DNA of 64,000 nucleotides. It comes from Chryseobacterium panacisoli (GTDB taxonomy: Bacteria > Bacteroidota > Bacteroidia > Flavobacteriales > Weeksellaceae). Location: positions 186,001 to 250,000 of the forward strand of contig NZ_VTRU01000001.1 in NCBI RefSeq assembly GCF_008274625.1, written 5' to 3'. Each line of letters begins with the position of its first letter. The first letter of the stretch is position 1. The notes under the pieces were generated by a model. That model was not told the origin of the DNA. It did not search any database and was given only the letters and a program-made list of their open reading frames with translations. The translations under genes were made by a program, and so were the position numbers. Below, piece after piece: positions 42,461 to 51,753 of the stretch.

Positions 42461-42498
42461 CAAAGGTATAATAAAAACATACTAATTAGTATGTTTTT
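42461..42498 (-). promoter_or_regulatory. TetR-type 26-bp perfect palindrome at a -7 box
   Basis: AAAAACATACTAA (42473-42485) followed directly by its exact reverse complement (42486-42498). The minus-strand -7 box TACCTTTG lies at 42461-42468, so the palindrome fills the space between -33 and -7 of the promoter for the three-gene membrane operon. Confidence 0.75.
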
Positions 42499-42509
42499 GA
42501 TTAAAAAAA

Positions 42510-43100
42510 TTATTGAAGCGTTTTAAAATACGATTTAAGTCCTTTTAAATAAACAAGATATACCTCTTTAGAATTTTCAACTTTTCCAAGATTTCTGACG
42601 CCCCAATATCCGGAAATAACAAAAACGCTCACTTCTCTGGCACTTACTTCTTGTTTGATTATTCCTGCTTCTTTGCCTTTTTCTATACTTTCTGCAAAAG
42701 CATTTTCCCATTCTTTTGAAAGTTCATGTAAAGCTTGAGTAAACGCAGTATGCCATGGTGCCATTTGCTGTACAAAATTAGAAGTAGGGCAGCCATATTC
42801 AACTTTTAAAAAGTCAGTTTCCATCAGAAGGTTGTAGATAATCTCATAAATATTGTCCAGCGGATTTCTATTATTCTGAAGAGATTCAATAAAGTTTCGT
42901 CTGAAATTGGGCTTCATCAGTTCGTTGATAATAGCGAGTCCCATTTCATCTTTGGTTTTAAAATGATAATAAAAAGCCCCCTTCGTCACCTGAGTCGTTG
43001 CGATAATCTCATCAATGCTTGTAGTCTGAAAACCTTTCACATAGATCAATTCGAACGCTTTCTGAAGAATAGTAAGACGGGTTGCTTCTGATTTTTTCAT
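42510..43100 (-). CDS. TetR/AcrR family transcriptional regulator
   Basis: 196 residues with N-terminal TetR HTH (5-50: RLTILQKAFELIYVKGFQTT, VTKGAFYYHFKTKDEM) and a helical ligand domain. Ends 12 nt from a 26-bp palindrome that controls the downstream membrane operon. It is divergent from an MFS efflux gene on the other side, so it may control both. Confidence 0.93.
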   Translation of the reverse strand: MKKSEATRLTILQKAFELIYVKGFQTTSIDEIIATTQVTKGAFYYHFKTKDEMGLAIINELMKPNFRRNFIESLQNNRNPLDNIYEIIYNLLMETDFLKVEYGCPTSNFVQQMAPWHTAFTQALHELSKEWENAFAESIEKGKEAGIIKQEVSAREVSVFVISGYWGVRNLGKVENSKEVYLVYLKGLKSYFKTLQ

Positions 43101-43250
43101 TAAAATAACTGATTATTCTACAAAGGAACAAATTTTAAATTTAAAACATTAACTATTATTATTCTGATATATCGTTACAATTTAAATAATTTTTATAATA
43201 CAGTTATTAGTCGGAAATTTGCCTTGTCAATATCAACAAAATACAAAACA

Positions 43251-44468
43251 ATGAATTATCAAAAAGAAATACAAATCAATACTGCAACACAGACTGCTAA
43301 AAAAGGTCTTCCTGCAGCTTTATGGGCATTAACGATAAGCGCCTTCGGAATAGGAACTACAGAATTTGTAATTGTAGGGCTGCTTCCTACTGTGGCTTCT
43401 GACCTTGGAATCACCATTCCTTCCGCAGGGCTGCTGGTAAGTCTTTATGCGATAGGAGTGGCTATTGGTGCTCCGATATTAACAGCATTAACAGGGAAAA
43501 TTCCACGTAAGACACTTTTGGTTTCCATTATGCTTTTGTTTGTTATCGGAAACGGGCTGGCATCTATTGCTCCCGGTTTTATTACTTTAGTGCTGGCAAG
43601 AATTCTTACGGGATTTGCCCATGGGGTTTATTTCTCCATAGGTTCTACCATTGCAGCCTCATTGGTCCCTGAAGAAAAACGGGCAACTGCCATTTCCATT
43701 ATGTTTGCCGGACTTACACTCGCCATTGTAACAGGAGTTCCGCTAGGAACTTTTATAGGACAGCATTTTGGTTGGAGAGCAACTTTCATTGGAGTTTCAA
43801 TTCTTGGAATTATCGGATTAGTTGCCAGTTTATTATTGGTTCCCAACAATCTGAAAAACGGAAAGACAGCTTCTTTAAAAAGCCAGTTTAAAGTATTGGG
43901 AAACAGACGTCTGATTTTTGCCTTTTTAATGACAGCCTTGGGATATGGAGGAACATTTGTAGTTTTTACTTATTTGTCACCTATTTTACAGAAAATTACA
44001 GGGTTTCAGGAGTCTACCGTCACTTTTATCCTTTTAATTTACGGAATTGCCATTGCCCTGGGAAACCTGATTGGTGGGAAAGTAGCGAATAAAAATCCTC
44101 TGAAAGCTCTTCTATGGATGTTTGCTGCTCAAGGGTTGGTATTGCTCGTCTTTTATTTTACTGTGAGCAGCCCGGTGCTAAGCATTATTACATTGTTCTT
44201 TTTAGGAGCATTATCATTTGCTTCCGTTCCTGGCCTTCAGTTATTAGTGGTACAGATTGCGGAAAAAGAACTTCCGGGAACAGAGGATGTAGCTTCCGGG
44301 ATTAATATTGCTGCATTTAATATGGGAATTGCAATCGGATCTTATGTGGGAGGAACGATTGTGACATCCTCTTTAGGATTGGCGAGTACACCGTGGATAG
44401 GAGCTTTATTTTTGGTGGTTACCGTATTGATTACATTTTACAGCATCCGCTTAAGTAAGAAAAAATAG
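43251..44468 (+). CDS. MFS transporter, DHA1 family (AraJ/NepI-like)
   Basis: 405 residues from ATG 43251, twelve membrane helices. Motif A-like GKIPRKTLL between helices 2 and 3 and antiporter motif-like ILTGFAHGVYFSIG in helix 4; GTTEFVIVGLLPTVASDLG in helix 1 is typical of AraJ, NepI and PbuE-like exporters. The likely function is efflux of a sugar, nucleoside or drug. Divergent TetR suggests inducible expression. The in-frame TTG at 43224 is rejected. Confidence 0.9.
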   Translation: MNYQKEIQINTATQTAKKGLPAALWALTISAFGIGTTEFVIVGLLPTVASDLGITIPSAGLLVSLYAIGVAIGAPILTALTGKIPRKTLLVSIMLLFVIGNGLASIAPGFITLVLARILTGFAHGVYFSIGSTIAASLVPEEKRATAISIMFAGLTLAIVTGVPLGTFIGQHFGWRATFIGVSILGIIGLVASLLLVPNNLKNGKTASLKSQFKVLGNRRLIFAFLMTALGYGGTFVVFTYLSPILQKITGFQESTVTFILLIYGIAIALGNLIGGKVANKNPLKALLWMFAAQGLVLLVFYFTVSSPVLSIITLFFLGALSFASVPGLQLLVVQIAEKELPGTEDVASGINIAAFNMGIAIGSYVGGTIVTSSLGLASTPWIGALFLVVTVLITFYSIRLSKKK

Positions 44469-44582
44469 TTTTTATATAGATTTCATACAATGTGCTCAAT
44501 GCACAAAGTACACATCACATGTTAGGTTTAAGTAGATGAAGGGGGCATCAACAGGTTGATGATATGAAGTGGGTGGTGTTAT

Positions 44583-44608
44583 AAAGGCAGGTTTTTACCT
44601 GTCTTTAT
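44583..44608 (+). terminator. Terminator after the MFS gene
   Basis: AAAGGCAGGT / ACCTGTCTTT with one G-T pair and a T4 loop. A separate CATCAAC/GTTGATG hairpin at 44546-44561 precedes it. Confidence 0.75.
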
Positions 44609-44725
44609 TTATTATTGAGTTGAATACTGAAGTCAATTAAAAAGTTATCAGCTGAAAATTTCTGTGTAATGCTGTTTATTTGAAAAGAATACAGAGTTGT
44701 CATTTAGCTTTTTTCTGTCCTATTA

Positions 44726-45370
44726 TCAAACTTCATAAATCTCCGTATCTGTAAACACAAAAAATGTACTTTTCTTAGGCAAATTTTTAGTATCCAATCC
44801 TGTAAATTCACTGAAAGCCGGAAGCAATAACTGATTATTGCTGAGCGCAAAGCAGGGAAGTCTGATGTTTTTCACAGCAGAATGAAGCACAATTCCGGGA
44901 TGAATATGTCCGGTAACCTGAAATCCGGATCTGGCCGTATCAAAATTGTGGATAAAGGTAATGCCGTTTATTTCCAGCCATTCAGATTTGTGATGAAAGC
45001 ATAACTTCTTCTCCAATGTTTCCGAGATTCGATCATGATTTCCTTCAATAAGATAAAACTGTAGATTGGGATATTGGTTTTTCCATGTACAGAACTCATC
45101 CACATCAGAATTGTCTCCGGCATGAAGTAAATCTCCAACTACAATAAATTTTTCCGGCTGAAAGAATTCAATTAATGCTGATAATCTTTCCAGGTCGCTT
45201 TTCATAATATGATTGGCCAGTGCAATACCATTTTTTCGGAAATGCGCTGTTTTTCCGATATGAAGATCAGAAAGGATAAGAGCTTTTTCCTTTTCCCGGA
45301 ATACCGCACGCTGATTGGTCAGAATGAAAGTTTCATTGTTGACAGAAATGCTTTTGGTGGCTATAAACAC
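44726..45370 (-). CDS. pdeM: Ligase-associated DNA damage response endonuclease PdeM
   Basis: 214 residues, metallophosphoesterase fold with the full ligand series: LSDLHIGKTAHFRK, VVGDLLHAGDNSD, IEGNHD, FIHNFDTA and TGHIHPGIV. This is the PdeM member of the ligase-associated DNA repair set whose other three parts lie at 46.4-51.5 kb. The start is GTG at 45370; no ATG is available upstream. gpmA stands between it and the rest. Confidence 0.9.
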   Translation of the reverse strand: MFIATKSISVNNETFILTNQRAVFREKEKALILSDLHIGKTAHFRKNGIALANHIMKSDLERLSALIEFFQPEKFIVVGDLLHAGDNSDVDEFCTWKNQYPNLQFYLIEGNHDRISETLEKKLCFHHKSEWLEINGITFIHNFDTARSGFQVTGHIHPGIVLHSAVKNIRLPCFALSNNQLLLPAFSEFTGLDTKNLPKKSTFFVFTDTEIYEV

Positions 45371-45418
45371 GCTTTATAATTGAAAATTTAATGTTTAAAG
45401 TTACGTTATATTATTGAA

Positions 45419-46021
45419 TCATCCGGCCTTCCGGCTTACACGAAACTTTTCATCAAAAACATAAGTGAGAGGAAAGCCTGTCGCTATTTCTCTTTCTAAA
45501 ATTTCTTCAGGGGACAGATGTTCAAGGTACATGATCAGTGCCCGGAGACTGTTTCCGTGAGCGACAATCAATACATTTTCTCCCTTTTTTAGTAATGGTC
45601 TTATCTGACTTTCAAAATAAGGAATTACTCTGTTATATGTATCTTTAAGGCTTTCTCCTCCGGGAGGAATCACATCATAAGACCTACGCCAGGTATGCAC
45701 CTGTTCATCACCATATTTGAGAGCCGTTTCTGCTTTGTTTAATCCCTCCAGATTTCCGTAAGAACGCTCATTGAGTGCTTTATCCTTAATGATGGGGATA
45801 TTAGGGTTTCCTATTTCATTCAGAATGATGGATAGAGTATGCTGAGCCCTGATGAGCGCTGAAGTGAAAGCGATATCTATTCTTTCTCCTTTTAAAGCAA
45901 TGCCTGCTTTTTTTGCCTCTTCAATACCGGCTTCGGTTATGTCAATATCTTTCCACCCTGTAAATCTGTTTTCCAGATTCCAGAGTGACTGTCCGTGACG
46001 GACCAAGAACAATTTTTCCAT
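45419..46021 (-). CDS. gpmA: 2,3-bisphosphoglycerate-dependent phosphoglycerate mutase
   Basis: 200 residues, shorter than E. coli GpmA (about 250) but with all active-site parts: [18 protein letters not shown] (catalytic His8), [10 protein letters not shown] and the second His in [11 protein letters not shown]. Glycolytic interconversion of 3- and 2-phosphoglycerate. It separates pdeM from the helicase gene of the DNA repair set. Confidence 0.93.
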   Translation of the reverse strand: MEKLFLVRHGQSLWNLENRFTGWKDIDITEAGIEEAKKAGIALKGERIDIAFTSALIRAQHTLSIILNEIGNPNIPIIKDKALNERSYGNLEGLNKAETALKYGDEQVHTWRRSYDVIPPGGESLKDTYNRVIPYFESQIRPLLKKGENVLIVAHGNSLRALIMYLEHLSPEEILEREIATGFPLTYVFDEKFRVSRKAG

Positions 46022-46170
46022 TATTTAAATTTTATTTACCACTTCTAAGAAGGTATACTCTAAGTTACGATGATTATTTAAATTTATCAAGAAAATTAAC
46101 TTAGAATATTAGGCTAAGAATAAGATTAAAACGATAGGTTTTTTATTTGATTTTATAAATTTTAGAATCT

Positions 46171-46320
46171 CGCAAAAGCGCAAATTTTATGTTATCTATT
46201 TTTATTTAAGGCGCAAGAAAATCAAAGATTTTCAGCAAGATTAATGTGACTAAATTTTATCGGAGATAAAAACTTTGCGCCTTAAAACATTATTATTATC
46301 AATTTTTTGCGTCTTTGCGA
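46171..46320. repeat. MITE-like element, copy 1 (CGCAAA terminal inverted repeats)
   Basis: Terminal repeats CGCAAAAGCGCAAA (46171-46184) and TTTTGCGTCTTTGCG (46305-46319) are imperfect reverse complements. A second nested pair TTAAGGCGCAA and TTTGCGCCTTAA lies inside. Shares TTTTATCGGAGATAAAA with copy 2 in reverse orientation. No ORF. The remaining spacer (46022-46170) is AT-rich without features. Confidence 0.65.
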
Positions 46321-46371
46321 TAAACAAATATTCATCGGCATATCTGCTCTTACAGAAAACACATTAATTGA

Positions 46372-48825
46372 TTATAAAAGATCACTTATATTGGATAGGT
46401 TCAGCATTCTTTTAATTCTTGCATCAAGTCCTTCACTGGAAAGTGTTTGTCTGAGACTGTCTACTTTGATAGGGAAACTCAATGGAGTAAAGGAACGTGA
46501 ATGTTTCAGAATAATTTCGGACTTTTCAATCCTTTTAAAAGCTTCTACAAGCCGCTGTTCCTGAAGCTGCATATTAAAAACTTCCGTATAGGCCTGTTTT
46601 ATTAAAAAGTGATTGGAATCGTGTTCTTCAAGTACTTTAAAAATAAGTCCGGCTGAACTCTGCAATGATTTGTTGGAGCGTTGCTGCCCGGCATAGTTCT
46701 GAATCACCATTCCTGAAATTACAGCAATGTCCCTGAATTTTCTCCTTGCCATTTCAGCAGAATTGATACTTGCAATCACATCGTTCATCAGATTCTCTCG
46801 GGTTAAAATCTGCTGCAGATTCTCTTCATTAAGCGGGATTTCTTTATCACTGAACAGTTCAAATCCATAGTCATTCATTGCCATAGAAAAGGAAATAGGC
46901 GCTAATTTTGAGATACGATAAGCAATCAATGCGGCCATTACTTCATGTACCAGACGGCCCTCAAAAGGATACATAAACAGATGATATCCTTCACGGTTTT
47001 TAATCATTTCGACAAGAAATTCATCTTCTTTGGGAATATGTGAATTCTTTTCCTGATTGATTAGTAGAGGATGAAGAAATTTCAGTTCTTTTTCCGAAGC
47101 CTTCGGATTTAAGGCATGGGACAGCTTTTCTCTTAAAAAATGTCCCAGATTGGAACTTAGAGGCAGTCTTCCTCCAAGATAACTCGGAACCAGCGCTCTT
47201 CCTTTGGCCGCTCTTACATAAACGGTCATATCTTTGATCATGGCAACCTCCAGCGTGCGCCCGGCCAGAATAAATTTTTCCTCTTTTTTCAGTTTTGAAA
47301 TAAAATATTCTTCAATCATTCCGATATAACCACCGGAAATAAATTTCACCTTCAGCATGGCATCACTTACAATTACCCCCATATTCATTCTGTGGAGCAT
47401 AGCTATTTTTCTTGAAGTGACTTTATAAAGTCCGTCTTCCATAATGACAACCTTATGAAACTCTTCATAGCTTTTCAACACACTGCCGCCAATAGTAAGA
47501 AATTCGAGAATGGCTTTCCATTCTTCATCGAGTATTTCCTGAAAGGCATAAACTTTTTTGATTCTTTCATAGAGTTCATCAGGATAAAAGCCATCGCCAA
47601 CGGCAAGCGTCATCAGAAATTGAACCAAAACATCAAAACACAAGACCTGTGGTTCTCTGGGCTCAACTACTTTTTGTTTTACAGCTTCTTTTAAAGCAGA
47701 AACTTCAATCAATTCCAAAGAATGGGTCGGAACACAATAGATTCTGGATGTTTCAAAAGGGGAGTGCCCGCTGCGTCCTGCTCTTTGAAGGAAACGCGCA
47801 ACTCCTTTGGCAGATCCTACCTGAATAACGGTATCCACAGGCTTAAAATCAATACCAAGATCCAGTGATGATGTAGAGACCACTGCTTTTAATTTGCCGG
47901 AACTTAGATTTTCTTCAATCCAGATTCTCAGATGGGCATCAATGGAACTGTGGTGAATAGCAATCTGGCCTGCAAAATCAGGGTGGGCATCCAGCAAAAG
48001 CTGATACCACATTTCACTTTGGCTTCTGGTATTTGTAAAAACAATGGTAGATTTTGATTCAAGAATAATCGGAACAACTTTATCTGCGAGTTTGTTTCCG
48101 AGGTGTCCTGCCCAAGGTAATATTTCAATTTCGTCCGGAAAAACAGGGAGAATATCTATCTTTTTGTGTTCTTTGGCTGTAATTTTTGTTTTTTTGCCAT
48201 CATAAGGAATGATGACTTCCATGGCTTCATCCAGATTTCCAATGGTCGCTGTAATCCCCCAGATTTTAATTTTCGGAACATATTTTCTAAGTTGGGAAAT
48301 AGCGAGTTCCACCATAACCCCACGTTTTGATCCCAATAGTTCATGCCATTCATCCACAGCCACACATTTCATATCCCTGAAAAAGGTTTCATTATTCTTC
48401 TGAGCGAGAAGCAAATGGAGGCTTTCCGGAGTTACAACCAGAATTTCGGGCATTTTCTTTACCTGCTGCTGTCTTACTTTCGGATCGGTATCTCCGTTTC
48501 TTACCCCTACAGCCCAATCGAGTCCTATTTCGTCAATAGCTTCCTGCATGGCTTTCGCAATATCTTTGGATAAAGACCGCAATGGAGTAATCCAGATCAT
48601 TTTCAAGCCTTTTTTATAGTTTTCAGGATGATTCAAAAAGTCTGAAACTAAGGCTAAAAAGACAGAAAAAGTTTTTCCGAAACCAGTAGGAGCCACAACC
48701 ATTCCGCTGTAGCCATTTCCAAATTTCTTCCAGGTTTCAAGCTGGAATTTAAAGGGGACAATACCTTTACCGGTCATCCATTGTTGGATGATCTTAAATC
48801 CGTTGGTATGTTCAAAAGCTGCCAA
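46372..48825 (-). CDS. Ligase-associated DNA damage response DEXH helicase (Lhr-like)
   Basis: 817 residues, the Lhr-core size. Walker A PTGFGKT (46-52), DEXH as DEWHELLGSKRG near 152, ITATIGN, TNTRSQSE and QRAGRSGH as helicase motifs, then the winged-helix and Lhr-specific C-terminal parts. Works with the neighbouring ligase and nuclease in DNA repair. The start is TTG at 48825; the next ATG (Met17) would cut into the conserved PFKFQLETW helix region, so TTG is favoured. Confidence 0.93.
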   Translation of the reverse strand: MAAFEHTNGFKIIQQWMTGKGIVPFKFQLETWKKFGNGYSGMVVAPTGFGKTFSVFLALVSDFLNHPENYKKGLKMIWITPLRSLSKDIAKAMQEAIDEIGLDWAVGVRNGDTDPKVRQQQVKKMPEILVVTPESLHLLLAQKNNETFFRDMKCVAVDEWHELLGSKRGVMVELAISQLRKYVPKIKIWGITATIGNLDEAMEVIIPYDGKKTKITAKEHKKIDILPVFPDEIEILPWAGHLGNKLADKVVPIILESKSTIVFTNTRSQSEMWYQLLLDAHPDFAGQIAIHHSSIDAHLRIWIEENLSSGKLKAVVSTSSLDLGIDFKPVDTVIQVGSAKGVARFLQRAGRSGHSPFETSRIYCVPTHSLELIEVSALKEAVKQKVVEPREPQVLCFDVLVQFLMTLAVGDGFYPDELYERIKKVYAFQEILDEEWKAILEFLTIGGSVLKSYEEFHKVVIMEDGLYKVTSRKIAMLHRMNMGVIVSDAMLKVKFISGGYIGMIEEYFISKLKKEEKFILAGRTLEVAMIKDMTVYVRAAKGRALVPSYLGGRLPLSSNLGHFLREKLSHALNPKASEKELKFLHPLLINQEKNSHIPKEDEFLVEMIKNREGYHLFMYPFEGRLVHEVMAALIAYRISKLAPISFSMAMNDYGFELFSDKEIPLNEENLQQILTRENLMNDVIASINSAEMARRKFRDIAVISGMVIQNYAGQQRSNKSLQSSAGLIFKVLEEHDSNHFLIKQAYTEVFNMQLQEQRLVEAFKRIEKSEIILKHSRSFTPLSFPIKVDSLRQTLSSEGLDARIKRMLNLSNISDLL

Positions 48826-48867
48826 TTTATATTTGCTTTAAATTTTAGTATAAAACTTGCTAAAATA

Positions 48868-50448
48868 TTATTGTATTAATTTTTTTATTTCTTCAAGAGA
48901 GTCAATTTCATTTACAGTTTTATCTTTCCGCCACCTCACAATTCTTGGAAACCTGAGAGCTACACCGCTTTTGTGACGGTTGCTGAAACCTATTCCTTCA
49001 AAGGCAATTTCAAATACCAGTTCTGCTTTTACAGTTCTTACAGGGCCAAATTTCTCAGTGGCATTTTTGGTCACAAATCTGCTTACTTCCATAATTTCTT
49101 TATCCGTAAGTCCGGAATAAGCTTTGGCTATAGTAACCAGAGTATCTCCGTTTTTTACAGCAAAAGTATAATCTGTATAGTAGGCACTTCGTCTGCCGCT
49201 TCCTTTCTGGGCATAAATAAGCACTGCATCAATAGTAAACGGATTGATTTTCCATTTCCACCAGTCGCCTTTTTTCCGGCCGGAATGGTAGGGTGAGTTT
49301 TTTTGTTTTAACATCAATCCTTCACTGTTTACTTCTCTTGAATTTTCACGAAGAGAATCCAGTTCTTCCCATTTTTCAAAGTCAAGACTTTTGGAGATGC
49401 TGATATTCTGAGGTACTTCATTTAATAATAATTCTTCTAGCAAAGCTCTTCTTGCAGAGATGGGTTTTTCTCTCAGATCGTTATTTTCAAGCTCTAATAA
49501 ATCATAAGCAAAGACTTCTATAGGAATTTCCGACAGCATTTTTTTAGTTAAAGTTTTCCTGTTTAATCTTTTTTGTAATTCATTAAAATTTAAAACTTTA
49601 CCCTGCTTTACCGCAAGTATTTCTCCATCTATTACAAAGTTGCCTTTCATGGCTTTTACTACTTCTGTGATCTCCGGAAATTGTTCTGTGATGAGCTCTT
49701 CTCCTCTGGACCATATGAAGACTTCATCATTTCTACGGATAATCTGTCCGCGTATTCCGTCCCATTTGTATTCCACCAGCCATTCATCAGGATTTCCAAG
49801 TTCTTCAGTTTCCTTTTCCAAAGGGTAAGCAAGGCAGAAGGGATAAGGTTTTGAGTTGTCAGGGTTTACATTTTCAGCATCAATAAGCTCTTTAAAAGAC
49901 ACTTCATCCGGCAGCCATTTTCCCATTAAGCTATGCATTAATGCGCTGGACTCCTGGCCGGAAAATTTTGTCAGAGCATTGATCAAGGTTTTATCCGATA
50001 CCCCAATTCTGAAGCTTCCTCCAATTAATTTATTGAAAATCAGACGTTCAGTATAGTCCAAACCATTCCATGAGTTCAATACAAATTCTTTTTTTTCGGT
50101 ATCTGTTTTCCCTTTCAGACCAACAATATCATTCATCCATTCTGATAAGGTTCGCTCTATACTTTCTTCTGGAGGAGGAAGAATTAAAGATAATGTTTCT
50201 CCAAGATCACCCACGGAAGAATAAGATTCCTGAAACAGCCAGTAAGGAAGTTTTGTAATTTCCAGCGCCCATTCTTTCATGTAATTGGTATTGACATTTC
50301 TCTTGGGTCTTTTTCCTGTAAACAAGGCAATAAACCATACTTTATCTTCATCAGGAGCCCGTTCCAGATAATCGATGATGGCATCAATTTTAGCATTGGT
50401 CTTATTGGTGGTTTCCAAGGCGTTGATAAGGTCTGCAAAATGTCTCAT
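48868..50448 (-). CDS. ATP-dependent DNA ligase (ligase-associated DNA damage response)
   Basis: 526 residues. Ligase motif I EYKWDGIRGQ with adenylated Lys228; motif III-like VIDGEILA, motif IV-like NSEGLMLKQKNSPY and motif V WWKWKINPFTIDAV follow. An N-terminal DNA-binding domain (1-200) and a C-terminal OB-fold are present. ATP ligases in bacteria supplement the NAD-dependent LigA; this one belongs to the four-gene repair set. Overlaps the exonuclease gene by 4 nt. Confidence 0.95.
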   Translation of the reverse strand: MRHFADLINALETTNKTNAKIDAIIDYLERAPDEDKVWFIALFTGKRPKRNVNTNYMKEWALEITKLPYWLFQESYSSVGDLGETLSLILPPPEESIERTLSEWMNDIVGLKGKTDTEKKEFVLNSWNGLDYTERLIFNKLIGGSFRIGVSDKTLINALTKFSGQESSALMHSLMGKWLPDEVSFKELIDAENVNPDNSKPYPFCLAYPLEKETEELGNPDEWLVEYKWDGIRGQIIRRNDEVFIWSRGEELITEQFPEITEVVKAMKGNFVIDGEILAVKQGKVLNFNELQKRLNRKTLTKKMLSEIPIEVFAYDLLELENNDLREKPISARRALLEELLLNEVPQNISISKSLDFEKWEELDSLRENSREVNSEGLMLKQKNSPYHSGRKKGDWWKWKINPFTIDAVLIYAQKGSGRRSAYYTDYTFAVKNGDTLVTIAKAYSGLTDKEIMEVSRFVTKNATEKFGPVRTVKAELVFEIAFEGIGFSNRHKSGVALRFPRIVRWRKDKTVNEIDSLEEIKKLIQ

Positions 50449-51467
50449 GATTCCGGATTTTCTATGATTTCTTTTTCAGATTCTTCTTCGTCTTCTCCAA
50501 ATAAGGTTTCCACAACATCTGCCCGGACTCCGATTTCATTCAAATATTTTGAAAAAACTTCAGTCTGTCCGTGGGTAACATGTACGAGTTCAGCTTCCGT
50601 GGCCTTTACAGTCAGTAATAATCCCTTCCAGTCTGCATGGTCACTCATGGCAAAGCCTGCATCTGCACTCCGCCATCGTCTGGCACCGCGAACCTGCATC
50701 CAGCCGGAGCATATTGCCGTAGCAGGATCAGGAATCTTTTTGATGATATTACTGTCGAGTAAAGCAGGAGGAACAATTACAATTTCATGTTCCATTTCTT
50801 TTGGACGTTCTCTGAAATCTGCAATGGTATAGTCCGGAAGGTTGATTCCTACTGTTTCAAAGGCTTCATTCAGTTTTCCGATAGAATAGTGGACATATAT
50901 TTTTCCCAGGTCTTCTACAGCTTTCATAATACGCTGGGCCTTCCCCAAAGAATATCCGATAAAGACTGATGTTTTATTATTTTCTTTATTTTTAAGTACC
51001 CAATTTTGTAGTTTTTTATTTAAGTCGGGAACTTCCAGCCAATTGTAAATGGGCAGCCCAAAAGTACTTTCTGTAACGAATTCGTTGCATTTTACCAACT
51101 CAAAAGGAGTGCTCAATCCATCATCCTGAACTTTGTAATCTCCTGAAATGACGGTCACATATCCTTTATATTCAAGTCTGATCTGTGCAGAGCCTATAAT
51201 GTGCCCAGCAGGATGTAGAGAGAGTTTTACCCCATTAATAGTCACAACTTCTCCATATTCCAGACTCTGGCATTCTATATCCGTTCCGATTCTTTGATGC
51301 AGAATAGGTTTCGTGAAATGATGGCAAAGGTATTTTTTCATTCCCCAACGGGCATGATCAGCATGGCCATGGGTAATAACCGCCATGTCTACAGGTCTCC
51401 ATGGATCGATATAAAATTTTCCCTGCGGACAGTAAATTCCTTTTTTGGTAAATGTGATTAATTTCAA
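50445..51467 (-). CDS. Ligase-associated DNA damage response exonuclease (MBL fold)
   Basis: 340 residues, metallo-beta-lactamase/beta-CASP-type nuclease similar to SNM1/Artemis. Zinc motif THGHADHAR (His33, His35, Asp37, His38); later ligands in LHPAGHIIGSA and VISGDYK; C-terminal FAMSDHADWKGLL. First gene of the helicase-ligase-exonuclease run in transcription order. TTG start at 51467; no in-frame ATG upstream that would fit. Confidence 0.92.
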   Translation of the reverse strand: MKLITFTKKGIYCPQGKFYIDPWRPVDMAVITHGHADHARWGMKKYLCHHFTKPILHQRIGTDIECQSLEYGEVVTINGVKLSLHPAGHIIGSAQIRLEYKGYVTVISGDYKVQDDGLSTPFELVKCNEFVTESTFGLPIYNWLEVPDLNKKLQNWVLKNKENNKTSVFIGYSLGKAQRIMKAVEDLGKIYVHYSIGKLNEAFETVGINLPDYTIADFRERPKEMEHEIVIVPPALLDSNIIKKIPDPATAICSGWMQVRGARRWRSADAGFAMSDHADWKGLLLTVKATEAELVHVTHGQTEVFSKYLNEIGVRADVVETLFGEDEEESEKEIIENPES

Positions 51468-51601
51468 TGGTGTGAATGGTTTTATTGAATAAGCTTCAAA
51501 AACTTAACCAATTTACAATAAACTGTTTATTTTTTATTGATTGAATGTCTGAAATGTCAAAACCAAATTTCTGTTTTATGAATGATCTTTTATGATAGGT
51601 T

Positions 51602-51662
51602 TGGGCTAAAGCCGATGGAATATTATGAGGAATAAATGGGCTAAAACCCATTTCTATTGATG
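51602..51662. repeat. GGGCTAAAGCC-type dispersed intergenic repeat
   Basis: Contains GGGCTAAAGCC and 40 nt later GGGCTAAAACCCATTTC. I recall GGGCTAAAGCCC/GGGTTTTAGCCC intergenic repeats in Chryseobacterium; only this copy is in the window. Confidence 0.35.
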
Positions 51663-51719
51663 TCCTGCAATGTGTAAATGGTAATTGATAAATGAATACT
51701 ACTATTTAAAAGTAATAAA

Positions 51720-51748
51720 AAAAGCTGTTTCAGGTTGAAACAGCTTTT
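51720..51748. terminator. Terminator after the S41 peptidase gene
   Basis: 13-bp stem AAAAGCTGTTTCA / TGAAACAGCTTTT with GGT loop. Nearly the same stem as the terminator at 4583-4609. Confidence 0.88.
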
Positions 51749-51753
51749 CTATA

